In this document: in pieces, positions 9,933-25,651 of the stretch
Numbering within the stretch: the first letter of the stretch is position 1
How the letters are laid out: each line of letters starts with the position of its first letter
From: Laetiporus sulphureus 93-53
Taxonomy: Eukaryota > Basidiomycota > Agaricomycetes > Polyporales > Laetiporaceae
Length of the DNA: 64,000 bases
Reading direction: 5' to 3'
Assembly (NCBI RefSeq): GCF_001632365.1
Contig: NW_024468516.1
Span: forward strand, 1 to 64,000
Translations under genes and position numbers: made by a program
Notes under the pieces: model-generated
The model's database searches: none
Seen by the model: only the letters and a program-made list of their open reading frames with translations
What the model was told of the DNA's origin: nothing

Positions 9933-11721
9933 TGAGCCTGGTGGTCAAGGGGTAAGCTGGGCATTTCCTGCCTGTCTTTCTCCGGTCCAAGTCAAATAAG
10001 CGCATCACAGGAATCAGCATCGGGACAGATGGACAACAGGCACGATCAACGAATGCATCAGGAAAACTCAAACCCGCTTTAGGACACTTTTATCCGCTTG
10101 CCGTGACCAAAAAAAGACAGTAAGTTCGAGAAAGTCTCAGGACCTTCTTGTTTTGAACTTTTTTCTGGGCTGGAAGCTTCTTATTGTGCATTTGTCAGCT
10201 TGTACAAGCCAGTACCGGCAAGAACAAGTCAAAAAGGAGGTTCTCGAGTCCGACAAGTCGATTTGAGTTTTCCTGATGCCATGATGGTTTTGATGATTGT
10301 GCAACTGGCAGCATGAAGCATACTGCGCGAGGCCACCGGCCATATGCACAGGATAGTCAGAGTGAAATTCGTCTGCTGAAAGGTATGTAGGATCATGAGA
10401 GTCGAGACTACATATATGCCACATTTCGATCCGAATTCACCATGTGCCCGATCATGATGCGATCACAAACTCCACAATCCCTTATTCGCCCATCGGGGGG
10501 CCAAATAAGTCGGAGTACAAACATGTGGCTGAAAGGTGGCTGAAATGTGGCGGCGGATGTGGCACGGTCCTCCTCCCTTCGCATCAAGGGCCCCCCGAGC
10601 TCCCGAAGTCGGCTGTGAAAAGACTGAAGGATCAAAGTTTATCGTGACGCGATCACATGGAGATCGAACGTGCGCAGGAGAGGTAATTGAGGACAATGCC
10701 TGCGGCCGTGTATGATAAGTCAAAGATGTCCGCGCGAGCTGGAAAGAAGACACGTCGGCAAACACGAGGATCTTGAGACGCGTGGGGAAGTTCCAGCTGT
10801 GTATAACGCGGTCACATGATCGTAACGAGCGACGCGTGATGGCGGGCGCCTATTCGCTGAGTCCCGGCGCGTGTCGACAAAAGTCGAACGAGGGCCAAAT
10901 AGCACACAAACAAGTCCTCGCCATTGTCCTCTCTCCTTCAAGCGAGCGACCCTCCCGACACGGCGACACACCCGCTCCCCTCGCGACCCCCGTCCTCCTG
11001 TGCGTCGTGAGTATTGTCATTAGATTCTTGCGCGGATGCAGATATGGTCGTGCGGTGGTCTGGTCCGGAATCGCCACATTCCGAACCCGACTAAATATCA
11101 CATATTGCGATAGAAGAGAAGGTCCCGGAGTCACTTTCTCTGCTACATCGTATTTGTTATATTGGTACTTGACCGTCTCCGCTGAAGACCTCGATCTTTG
11201 TCTCATCCCGCTCAGACCAGTGTGCTATCCACCGAGCCCTCTGTTTGCTGACTTTCTTCCTCGTCAGGATCCGGCCATTTCGCTGACGTAGACGCTTGCA
11301 TGCAAGGTGAAACCCACTCCTTTATGTATTGTTCATAGTAGAAAAGAGACAGAGCCTCTGAACCATTCCAACGAAATCGTGCTGTCACTGCCACTCGATG
11401 TTGCATCGGACAGTGCCCATGAACGTGTTCCTTTTCCAGCCCAAATAGTTTATCTGGCTCCGATCGTGATGGCTGATTCCCAAATCTGCAGCCGGCTATA
11501 CGAACACGAGTCTCAGGCCACTCACGCTGCGACGTGTTGACATTGGCCACGGTCGTTTGGTTCGTGTCGATATAACCTCTCTCCCTCGCCACACTACCAC
11601 CAACGTCGCTCTATTTGAACGACCGTGACATTTGTGTATTCCTTGGCCTGGCACTGTGTGTCGCCGTTCATACTTGTCTCTCCTCCTCACCTCTAAGGTC
11701 CCTTCTTCGCTCTCCTCCATC
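9933..11721. promoter_or_regulatory. 1.8-kb intergenic region upstream of cdc25
   Basis: No supported gene. It serves as the divergent upstream region of the membrane protein gene and cdc25. Two ACGCGT (MCB-type) hexamers lie at 10778-10783 and 10832-10837, 54 bp apart. Two ACGCG(A/G)TCAC(A) motifs are nearby, at about 10648 and 10805. A GTGAGT at about 11007 in a pyrimidine-rich tract could be a 5'-UTR intron donor. The functional meaning is inferred only. Confidence 0.4.
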
Positions 11722-14376
11722 ATGTGTCTGCCCACTGCCATGCTGAAACTCGCCCATAGAACAGAGGCTCCTCATCCCTATAGCAAGAACACTACGCACA
11801 AGAGACACCTCCAACCCATCGACGAAGAACAGCCATCACACCTTCCCAGCAGCCGGACTTTGAGCAACATGAGCGTACTCGCCCCACCTCCTGCTCCTAC
11901 CCGTAGATTCAACTTGCTCGCCAAATCAAACACACGTAATGAACTGGACGACTTTCTGACATCCGAGGTTGATGTGGACCTTGACCTTGAACTATCCTTC
12001 GCCTCCTCTATGTCACTCAACTCGCCCGTTCGCGACCCGCTCGAGCTTGCTGATGAGGAGGACATGTCTACATATACTCCAATGGACGTGTCTCCCGCGC
12101 TGCCACTCGCTGTGCCCTCCACCGCAAAGCCAATTCGACAGCCTGTCTTCATCCGTCCGCACGCATTCACCACGAATGCCAGACTTTTTGGGAAGGACAT
12201 GAGCAATAACTCCGCCTCCAGTGTGCATTCATTGGGAAAATCTCTGGATACGAGTGGTGTAGGCAAGCCGCCTCAACGCCCTGCGCTCCCAATGGAGTGG
12301 ACGAGCCCTGGTCATAACGAACGTGCCCTTGAGGTCAGTTTCACGTTCGATGAGGCAATTGCTGAAACACAATATCATTCCGTGAAATAGTCGTATAATC
12401 TGCTGATGCATTTCCTACTTGCAGAATATGCCATCTTCCCCAGCGACCTCGGATGTAATGGATATCGACAACTCATTCGACGTTGATTCGTCCTTCAACA
12501 TCCCGATGGCATCGTCCGCTCCGCAGGACGAGAGCCCGCTCGCGACCGAACCGACCATCACCTCGTTCCGCGATGAAGACAACCTGCTGTCCACCATACC
12601 TATTGTCCCACATAAAACAGCATCTACGTTCCAGGACTTCTTCTACGATGCGGAAACTCCATCGAGCGATAGGCCAGCAGGAATTGCGAGCCTGCCCCAT
12701 GAACATGACCTTCCCCAAGTCAACGAGAGTGATCTATCCGACATGAACGACACTCCGTGCCCGCCGCAGCCGAAGAGGCAGAACTCCGGCGAGCTTGGTC
12801 TTTCATTGGCCCGCCGAGTCCAACAAAGGCTCCTCGAAGAAGCAGCCACTCTGGAATCTTCGCCTGCTCCCTCGTCGCCAATGGCGCGGAAGGCTGAGCG
12901 CATCGCCAAACTTCCGCCTTTGAAGCCTATGCTCGGAAGCCTCGGCGCGCCGCTGCAACTGGGTTCGAAGGACAGGAGGATGAGGCGTCCCACTCTTAGC
13001 ATCATTGGTCTGCCTGGTGAGAAGCCGATCCTGCAAGCCCGTTCCGCATATCCCACGACGGGCGACGATACGGAGCCAGAAGAGGAACCCGCTCCTGTGC
13101 ATCCTCAGAAAAGGCTGCCCGCAGTACGTCGGGCGTACTCTGCCATGCTGCCGCCGCCGACTATGGAATCGTCATTAGACTCTGAAGACGGGATATTCGA
13201 CAGTGAGGGCCCGGATGTGAGCTCTCCTGCTCAGTCGTATGCGAGACGGCAGCGCGGCAAGGCCGTCCGGAAGGACGATTTCCAGCCGTTATTGAAGACT
13301 GGGAAGCTCGGGGAAGATAGCGACTTACTGTTTGCAGCGGAAAGGGAGACGCCAAGGAGTAAGTATTTGAACTCTGGTTCTAAGATTGGCGGCTTCGGCG
13401 ACAATGAGGCTTCTGGCAAGATCTTGCCTTGCCACCGCGTCCGAGAAGACGGATTGATGCGCATTACAAGTAAGACTGTGCGTATGAGTGTCGCTGTCCG
13501 TAGCGTCTTTTTATGCTCATCGCATGATTGCAGTTGGATGATCTTCTAGACGGTGCTTACGACTCTCAGCTTGCTTCTCACCGCATCATCGACTGCCGTT
13601 TCGATTATGAATACAATGGCGGACACATTCTTGGCGCCATCAATATCAACACTACTGCAGGAATTGAAGAATTCTTTTTCAGGGATGATTCCTCCAAACC
13701 CATCCCTTCCATCAGCGGCGACCCCAACAAGAAGACAGTCTTGATTTTCCACTGTGAGTTCAGTGTTAAGAGAGCGCCTACTTTGTGAGCCCGCAAGTCT
13801 TATCATGCGCACACTCGATACTGACGCATTACGTTCTCCAGCGCTAAACATCTTCGTTCCAAGGATCGCGCGTTGAACAACCACGTCTATCCCAAGATAC
13901 ACTACCCTGAAGTCTATGTTTTGGAGGGCGGCTACAGTCGATACTACCAGAACTCCACAGCTCGCTGCCAGCCCTGCGGCTACGTTAGAATGGATGATCC
14001 ACGCTATGCGCAATCACGCCGGGAGGACTTGGGCCAATTCCGCAGGGGCAAGTTCGGCAGAACGAAGTCGTATGCGTACGGCGAAGGCAAGCTTGTGAGC
14101 CACTTGTCGCAGTACGTCAAAAGGAACAGCGCTCCGATCACCAACGCGGCTCCTCGGTTCGCCAATGCCAACGCTGCTCGCTCGAAGCGCGGAGGACTCG
14201 CAAGTGGGCTGCACGTGCTTGCTGAGGATCCAGCCGTTGGTCTGCAGAGCGATGACGACGTCGACGTCGGGGATAGTCCGTGTCCTCCTCCAAACAAGGG
14301 CGTGCCGTTCAGGGGCAAGAGACTCGGCCGTCTTGTTAGGGCGGAGACCTTTGATGGCGGTCGCTTGTCCAAATGA
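11722..14376 (+). CDS. cdc25: M-phase inducer phosphatase Cdc25
   Basis: Dual-specificity phosphatase that removes inhibitory phosphates from Cdk1 (Thr14/Tyr15) to trigger mitosis. Exons: 11722-12333, 12425-13477, 13534-13784, 13842-14376, for 816 residues. The N-terminal 550 residues are Ser/Pro/acidic-rich and probably disordered, with several SP/TP sites (regulatory region). The rhodanese-like catalytic domain starts near residue 556 (LDDLLDGAY, HRIIDCRFDYEYNGGHI). The active site HCEFSVKR places the nucleophilic cysteine at about residue 629 and the CX5R arginine at 635. It is followed by the conserved RAPTFAKHLRSKDRALN and PEVYVLEGGYSRYY. Intron 3 falls inside the active-site segment, after RAPT. 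Two further in-frame ATGs (11740, 11869) could also serve as starts. The C-terminal tail is basic. Confidence 0.95.
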
Positions 14377-15612
14377 TGACACCATAATTCACAGGCTGTT
14401 CATCGTCTTTCGCCTTCCAGTGTTTGAATATCGTCAAGTCCCTTCAAGCAACGTAAGATCAGAAGATCTCGTCCAGTTTTCCATTTCGCCAGCCGTCCTA
14501 CTTTCTACAGTTCATGACTTTCAGCTTTTTCCCTCGCCAAACGTATGGATTCCGGTTCACTCCATCCGCTGCCAGAATGTTCACCATCGCTAACCTCAAC
14601 GATCTACGTCGTCGCGCAAGCACACCATCTATTATCAAGTCAGTTCATCAAGAATTATCTCAACGTATACTATCCATCGTACGATTTTGATTCCGGCTTC
14701 TACCCCTATCGAAGCATGACTTCTTGACCGTCCATCGTCCTCGTTCGTTGACTTTCTCAAGACAATTCAACAATTCCGCGCGCATTCAAGTGCTGTCCAT
14801 CCAGCAATCAATCACTACTCCGCTATCTTCCGCATTGAACATTGTGAACGCTACAGAATGGTAGCTTAACATCCTGTTCATCTCATATGCTTTCTCTTCA
14901 ATCTTCTGTTTTCCTTGATCGTCATCGTCTGTCAGCTACCTCTCTGTTGTGCCGTGCCAAACATGTTGTGCAATATCGGCTGCGGGATGGCTTCCGCCTT
15001 CTTTACTCCTGGACCTCATTGTCTAAAGGACAGACTATCCGCAGACTCGCTACTCTCATCCTTCCTCCTGTTTCGCTAAACCCTGTATTGCATGTGCATG
15101 TTTTCATTAATGATATCTTTTGTTAGTGAACTGATGTTCAATGCGTGAACTTGGCGATAAATGTTTGAGAACAGTAATCGCATATCGGTTTTGCAGGCGC
15201 GCTAACAATCGGCGCAGCATGAAGGAGGTTTGAGATGAGTGCGACGAAACGTCCGCGAAAGATCGCCAATGCAGTGTATATGATAGTCATAAGGTTGTGT
15301 CTACGCGCCGTCGGTCCTGTGGCGACTCCGACTTCATTATTCTCTTAATCATCAAATATTGCATGCTCGCCCATTCAAAACTCACGTTTACGATCATGCC
15401 GCGCTTCGTATGTTTCGCTCGTCTCCCCGAGCCCATGTCATACCAGGCCACACTCAATCATACATGAAGCAAATGTCTCATAGTACTTTCAAGAAGAACC
15501 AGTTCCGCTCATCCAGGATCGAGGCAAGGTTTGGGCCATTCGTGATGAATCGTATACCAGGCGGAAAAAGCCCCGTCTGATTTCAATCGCATCAATATCG
15601 AAATGCCTCCGA
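14377..15612. other. Convergent 3' flanks of cdc25 and abd1
   Basis: Between two convergent genes. Pyrimidine-rich, with short frames on both strands that lack motifs. No gene is supported; long 3' UTRs are the likely content. Confidence 0.5.
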
Positions 15613-18346
15613 CTATCGCTTCTCGAAGGCAAAGGCTACGTAGATATCTAGATCATCGCAGGACATCAGTATTTTGAAATTCCGGAGGTAAACATCACGT
15701 ACTGGCTGCCTCCCACTGATCTTCATCCATTTGACTCTCCCCGTCCGCATCGACAACCTTCATCCGCTCCAGTAGCGGGCCAAACTCCGGATGCGTATGG
15801 TGTTCCTCGAACACTTGGTGGAACTCCTTCTTGTATACACACCGTAAACCATATTCGGCCGCCAGCCTACTCAAATATGTTAGATATGACATGGTTATAC
15901 AATGGATGTCACGCACTTAATGAAATTGTCCCACTGGACAACGTATTCTGGCACGTCATCGACTGCATCCCTGAGGAAGAACCAGTACCGGTGCCCGAAA
16001 AGAGGTCGATGTGCACGATCTTCAAACCGGACCTTGTACACGCTATTGCCCCAAGATAGCTCTTCAGCATTTGGCGGTAACGAGTCCAGCCGATCCCTGC
16101 AGAGTATTCATGAGCACTTCCAGAAGGCGTGAGTACGCAACGTACATCAACTGAGTTGAGTCAGGTATCGTCCCAATGAATATGCCGCCTGATCTCAGAT
16201 TATCCGCAACGTTCTTCAGCATACATCGAGCCTTCTTCTCACTCTCGAACGCATAATGCATGCAGAACTGCATAGACACCACGTCAAAGGGGCGCGCAAG
16301 GAGAGCCGGAGGCAATCCATCGTGCAGGTCGTGCTCATAGCAGTCAAGAGCGAAGAACGACGCCGCGAAGCGCGGTCCACCACGCAGTGACATGTGTCGC
16401 AGGCGGGCCTGTTCTACAGAGATCGCCGCAATATCTGCGCGGGCATATTGCCATACATTGAGTATGGCTAATGAACGACAAAGGACGACGACGTACCGAT
16501 TCCGACATATTCCCTAATTCTTGCCTTACTCCATTTTGTCAAATCGCCTCCCTTTCCGCAGCCTATATCCAACACACGTCCCCTAAGTGAGCCCCGAGCT
16601 TCACTATCAGCGACCAGCGCTGGATGCGCGAAGCGCGTGATGAGCACGCTCTTCACCCAATTGTTGAAGCTTTTGAGGCCAATTATAGGCGACTCCTGCC
16701 TCTGAGACACGCCAACGTCTGGGCGAGCGTTGTCTGTGCATCATGGTCAGCATCTAAGATCATGAAATTGATTAAGAAGCGATGCGCAAGGGATAGGATG
16801 GGAAGTTGGAGAGGTACGCCAGATTCACGAAGACTACATGATACAGCAAGGCAGACTCACAGTGTTCGACTACAAGCCCTACATCACCCGTTCTCCTCCT
16901 TTTCTTCCTTCCATCGTCTTCCATGTCCTCGCTGTCTCTCTTTTGGCTAGTCATCTCACCCCTTCCCCGGGCCCAATCGACGTCGGCATGGTCCTTCTTC
17001 ACACCCGGACTCGTACCCTTCTCTGCGTCCTCCCGCTTCCTCTTCCTCAGAATCATCGTGCCCACGCCACCAGGGAAATTTCTGTATCGCTCCATCTCCG
17101 TCGAAGAGAGTGGCACGAGCACCGACCCAGCGGGCGTCCGCCGGTTAATGGGATTATACGGCACCTTGCTTCGCTTGATGGTGAACATGTTGGACGATGG
17201 TGGGCCTGCGTCTGTACCTTCTGGGCGGTCCGGTTTGGGCGGTAGTGACGAAGCGGAAGGCAGGGACGAGTTGAAAGACATGCTTGACGACGGATTAAGC
17301 GAGGGCTTCGGAGGAAGGATCGGGGTACGAGGTGCTGAAATAGGAGATGAAGAAGGCTTTGCACGCTGCTTCAACTCTGATGAAGCTGGCGAGGCAGTGT
17401 GCTGGCTATTCTGACTCGCAGCAGATGTAAATGCAGGGGGCGGATTCATGATATCAGTCTCCTGGGCGAACGCATTTTGAATGGAGGACCTTCCGATGTG
17501 TGCCATCGATTTAGCTTCCGGAAGCTGTACAGGCGTCATAGAAGGTGGCGTAGACGACCGCGGCTGGGGTGGTGGTGGCATTGCAGGTGTTCTACTATGC
17601 ACAGTGGGTTGATCGTAGCTGGGACGTCGTGGGGCGTTCAAACCTCCCAGCACAGGCATGGACACAGCAGATGTATCGGAGGAAACAGAATGCGAGGACG
17701 ACGGGCGCGAAGTACTAGATGCGGGGTAGGAGTTCGTCGGTGAAACGATGTTGGAGAGTGTGGGCGCCACGGGAGAACGGATCACTGGCACAGAGTTGTT
17801 AAGCGTGCTAGGACCGCTGTGCGCCTGATGAGTGGGAAGTGAGCCCGGCAGCGCAAGTCTGGGTGACCCGGCTAGCACTGGCGCTTTCGAGGAGCTCGAA
17901 CCGTGCCAGGTAAAGTATGAGCCTTCCTGAATGCTAGAGCTACTACTGGACTCGGACCGCCTGCGAAGTGGAGCGAGGTTGGAGAGCTCATCTTGCTCAT
18001 CAGAAACGCTCATGCTTGCAGGACTATCCGTGGGGAGAAGGAGATGTGATAGCTTGATGGGTGGTCTGGGAGTGACTGGGGTGAAGAGCGGTGTATCCTG
18101 TGAAGGTGGATCCGAGTTGAGGAGGACGGAGAGGTCGGTTGCACGGCGGGTCAGTGGTGTGGACGCACTGGAGCTTGAAGGCGCATAACCTGCACCTGAG
18201 CTGGATGGTGTGTTGCTCGTGGCCGAAGAAGAGGACGGGTACGAGCTCAGCGGAAGGTCGATATGCATACGGGGCGTTGAGTGGAGAGAAGGGGGGATGG
18301 AGGGTGAGTTGAGGACGGCATCGCGAACAGGATCGAAGGCCGGCAT
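15613..18346 (-). CDS. abd1: mRNA cap guanine-N7 methyltransferase
   Basis: Transfers a methyl group from SAM to the N7 of the GpppN cap on nascent mRNA in the nucleus. Minus-strand exons: 16861-18346, 16497-16733, 16146-16434, 15917-16096, 15703-15869, 15613-15647, for 797 residues. The catalytic region begins about residue 494 with VVEHYNARPDVGV and RQESPIIGLKSFNNW, then SAM motif I VLDIGCGKGGDLTKW (550-563), FDVVSMQFCMHYAF, and the C-terminal WEAANIYVAFAFEKR, whose last residues come from a 35-nt exon. The first about 490 residues form a Ser/Pro/Thr-rich, probably disordered extension ending in a basic RKRKRED and KKRRR patch (likely nuclear targeting and recruitment). That is far longer than in yeast Abd1 (about 436 residues in total). 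An in-frame ATG upstream (near 18560) is less likely, because the region before 18346 looks like a promoter. Confidence 0.93.
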
Positions 18347-19656
18347 GATGGCTATTATTTGACAATGATTACCGTGCCTGACCGCTGGAAACAGTGGCTG
18401 ACGGGAATAACGTGCGCTCCTCGCAGGCTGAACGTATTGCAGCCAGAGCGTGGGCAACGACGGCGACGAGGAGGAGGAAGAAGAGGACGGAGAGAAAGAC
18501 AGGGACAGGCGCGGGCGTCGTGCTCGCGGCGCGCGTCTCGCTGCGGCCTGCATTGGGAATGTCGGGGGAATCACACGAACTCAATTACGTCAACTGAGAG
18601 CCAAAGCTGCGGAGATATAAGGACCATACGAGGTTTCTTCAGATTGCAAGGTTCGCGACGAAACCTTACCTCGGAGATTTTATAGGGCCGAAACGTGTTC
18701 TAACGCTAGACACGCCTAGTGCATCGAAGCTATATGTCTGCGAGCGAGGAATGGAGGCCGACTTGCCAAATGGTGGAATCGAATGCGAAGCGCGCAAGGC
18801 CATAGAAAGCTACCTGTGGAAAACTAGCAGTAGGACACGCGTTGACACCACTCAGCCATCCAGTTGGTAGACACCGTCGAGCGAAAGAACGTTGGTAGCT
18901 TGATGGTCATTGCAACAATGCATTCTCATAAACCACACCTACATGCACAAGGAATGCAATAAACAAAAGACAGATAGCAGTAGACAGAATGTAAGCTAAC
19001 AGTGGGACATGACAGAGCTACTGAGGCAAGGCACTGTCTTTGGCACTTCAGCGATGCTTTCAGGCCCGGAAGGAACTTGCTCGATCCCAATACAGAACCA
19101 AGCAACATCCAAACCCGAGAGCTTTCTCTTACACGATTTTGACTCATTACCGACAGTGAACAGCGGAAAAGCTGGTGGAAGCAGAGCTTCCCTGTCGAGA
19201 CAATTTAAGGATCGTGTGGTTAACTCGAAAACACTCACAGCCCCTAGCTACCGCCACAAATCCAGCATCCTTCAGCAGAGAGTCTGTTTGAAAAAGGCCG
19301 AAATGGTCTGAGGAGCATTTAGACGTGTTTTCAACAAGCCGCTGAGTGTGAAGGTGAAGGAAAGAGAGCGCGAAGAATTGTGAGCAGACTGCGCGCGCAG
19401 AGACGCGCACCTGACTAATAAGGCGGGAAATTTACCCACGGCCTTGCTGAGGACGGCCCTGCCCGGACAGGCAGCTGCGACCGCTGCTCATCGTCTTGCA
19501 TACCATTCGTGTCTGTATCAACTTTTGGCTATCTTCGGCGGGCTGCGCATCCGGTCTACATTCGCTGTCTTTCATCAAGGCTTAGCTTGACATGGTTCGT
19601 TGCAGTCGCTCCGTAATGGTCGATACTGACTCGGGGATGCGTCATAGAGCGACACA
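18347..19656. promoter_or_regulatory. Divergent promoter region of abd1 and ubp15/usp7
   Basis: 1.3 kb between divergent genes. It has a purine-rich tract near 18450-18500 and no supported gene. Confidence 0.45.
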
Positions 19657-23999
<4,343 letters not shown>

Positions 24000-24202
24000 G
24001 AATGCTTTGCGCTTGCCTCGACATCAATGTGGTGGATAGGACGGTTGTTCGATCGGCTTTGCTTTCTCTCATCATGTATACTTTCTCTGTCTGTTGCCAT
24101 TCTCTAAACTGTATATGCCCGCATAGACGAGAGACAACAGCGTTCTCAGTCATATATGCGATACGACTACTGTGAACGTCGACTGGAATTATAACTGTAT
24201 AT

Positions 24203-25121
24203 TTATTTTCGCTTCTTCGCCTTTTTTGCGGACTGCGGCAAGTGGGAAATGAGCGTGAGTTATCACGGGTCATGCGGAGCACACTCACGGACTTGGACGG
24301 CGTGCGAGGTGAGGTGGGCGAGATCGATCCCTCGCCGTCGCTCATGACACTCTCGGCGCCCGCGCCTGGAGGTGTCGAACCGTTTGTCGTGCTGGCAGGG
24401 AGAGACGTGTCTGGAGGCACAGGAGAAACAGGAGTTTTGGAAGCAGTGGATACTGAAGATGGGACAGCTGCCGATGAAGATGGGACGTTGTCAACCTTCG
24501 GTACGGACGTTCGCCCGTATTTTCGCTCTGTGACCGAAATGAGATGTACGTCGCGAACTGCTCAACGTGACACGAACCTTTGGCCGCGCGCATTGTCGGG
24601 AGCTGCTCGAGGAGAGCACGCATGCGCTCGTTGTGAAGCATCTCTGTAGCGGTCTGGAAGATGATCTGCCCCCAGCCCTCGACGAAGGTGTTCGCCTCCG
24701 CGGCGACCTCGAGGATCTCTGCCTCGAGCTCCTTCTCGGCGGCAAGGAGGCTGTTCCAAAGGTCGTCTCCGATAGAGCCCTTCTGGAGGAGGACCTGGAG
24801 GGCAGGCTTGTCCTCGCGAATGCGGAGGATGCGGCTCACGTCGGTCATAGCGCGGCGGACGAGAGCGGCCTTAAGGAGCGTATCGGACGCGGGCGGGTCG
24901 GTCTTCTGTATGAGCGAGACATAGACGTCGCGCTCGCGGTGCGGGGGGAAGTACGGTTCGTAGGCTTTATCTGCAGCGGGGAGAGATTCATTCGGCTAAC
25001 AGACTTACATGATGAGCGCACGGGACGTACGGGCGTTGCGGTGCCTGTACCAGGAGCTGAATACGAGGAGACTGCCGAAAACGAGGAGAAGATAGAGGAC
25101 GGGGACGAGGACGGACGCCAT
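24203..25121 (-). CDS. sec66: ER translocon subunit Sec66/Sec71
   Basis: Component of the Sec62/63 complex for post-translational import into the ER. Minus-strand exons: 25022-25121, 24578-24970, 24289-24527, 24203-24232, for 253 residues. The N-terminal membrane anchor (residues 1-22, SVLVPVLYLLLVFGSLLVF) is followed by RHRNARTS, then the cytosolic Sec66 domain (YEPYFPPHRERDVY, DTLLKAALVRRAM, VLLQKGSIGDDLWNSL, ILEVAAEANTFVEGW) and a Ser/Pro-rich tail ending SAKKAKKRK, a basic end supplied by a 30-nt exon. Intron 1 must use GTGCGC to keep frame; a better-looking GTAAGT 12 nt downstream would shift into an immediate stop. The gene ends about 200 bp from the convergent usp7-type gene and is divergent from citrate synthase. 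Confidence 0.9.
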
Positions 25122-25651
25122 GGTCGTAACGAGGAGGATTGCCGAGGTGAAGCGAGCTCGCGGACAGCGCACGCTCGACGCGTCGTGCCACGTCGCGTGC
25201 GCTTTCCTAGAATGGATGGGCGCTTCTCCCCTCTTTTTTTCCCTCACATTAGCGCTCAGCGCCAGCGGTAACGTGAGCAAGTCGAGACGCATGTGTGCCT
25301 GCCATGGCGCGCTTAGACTGGGCGGTTGTTCTTGGCTCAGCAAGAATATCTTCCAGGGGAAATATCACGCTCTGCTGCTGCGAGTGCGAGGTCGAGACGG
25401 AGCGGAGGACGGAGAGTTTCCATGTAAGGCAGGCGTCGGTGATGCGCCGTACGGTCGCCGGGGACGTTGCGTCCGGAGAAGAGTGCGGGGTCAGCCAATG
25501 GGGATGTTCCGGGCGAGGCGGTTGCCGGTGCACCCGGATGATCGGACTCTTCCCCAGACTACCCCGCATATAACCCCTGCCTCCCGCCCCTGCCTCCCCC
25601 GAACTCCTTCTATCTCCACCCACCACCACCTAAAATATTGCCTCGTCCGCC
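25122..25651. promoter_or_regulatory. Divergent promoter of sec66 and citrate synthase
   Basis: 530 bp. CCAAT at 25495-25499 and a TATA-like CATATAA at 25567-25573 lie about 155 and 80 bp before the citrate synthase ATG. CCAAT boxes bound by the HAP complex drive respiratory genes in fungi (established); its use here is inferred. ACGCGT occurs at 25178-25183. Confidence 0.5.

Noticed and set aside
10773..11592. Open frames of 118-172 codons in the cdc25 upstream region
   Set aside because: They overlap on both strands with no conserved motif and no exon chain; treated as promoter/5' UTR sequence.
12013..13464. Minus-strand frames across cdc25
   Set aside because: Antisense shadows of a long GC-rich exon.
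16838..17743. Several plus-strand frames of 114-163 codons
   Set aside because: Antisense to the Ser/Pro-rich head of abd1, with no start context or splice support.
24567..25271. 234-codon open frame on the plus strand
   Set aside because: Antisense shadow of sec66; the minus strand gives a recognisable, splice-consistent Sec66 protein, while this frame shows no motif.
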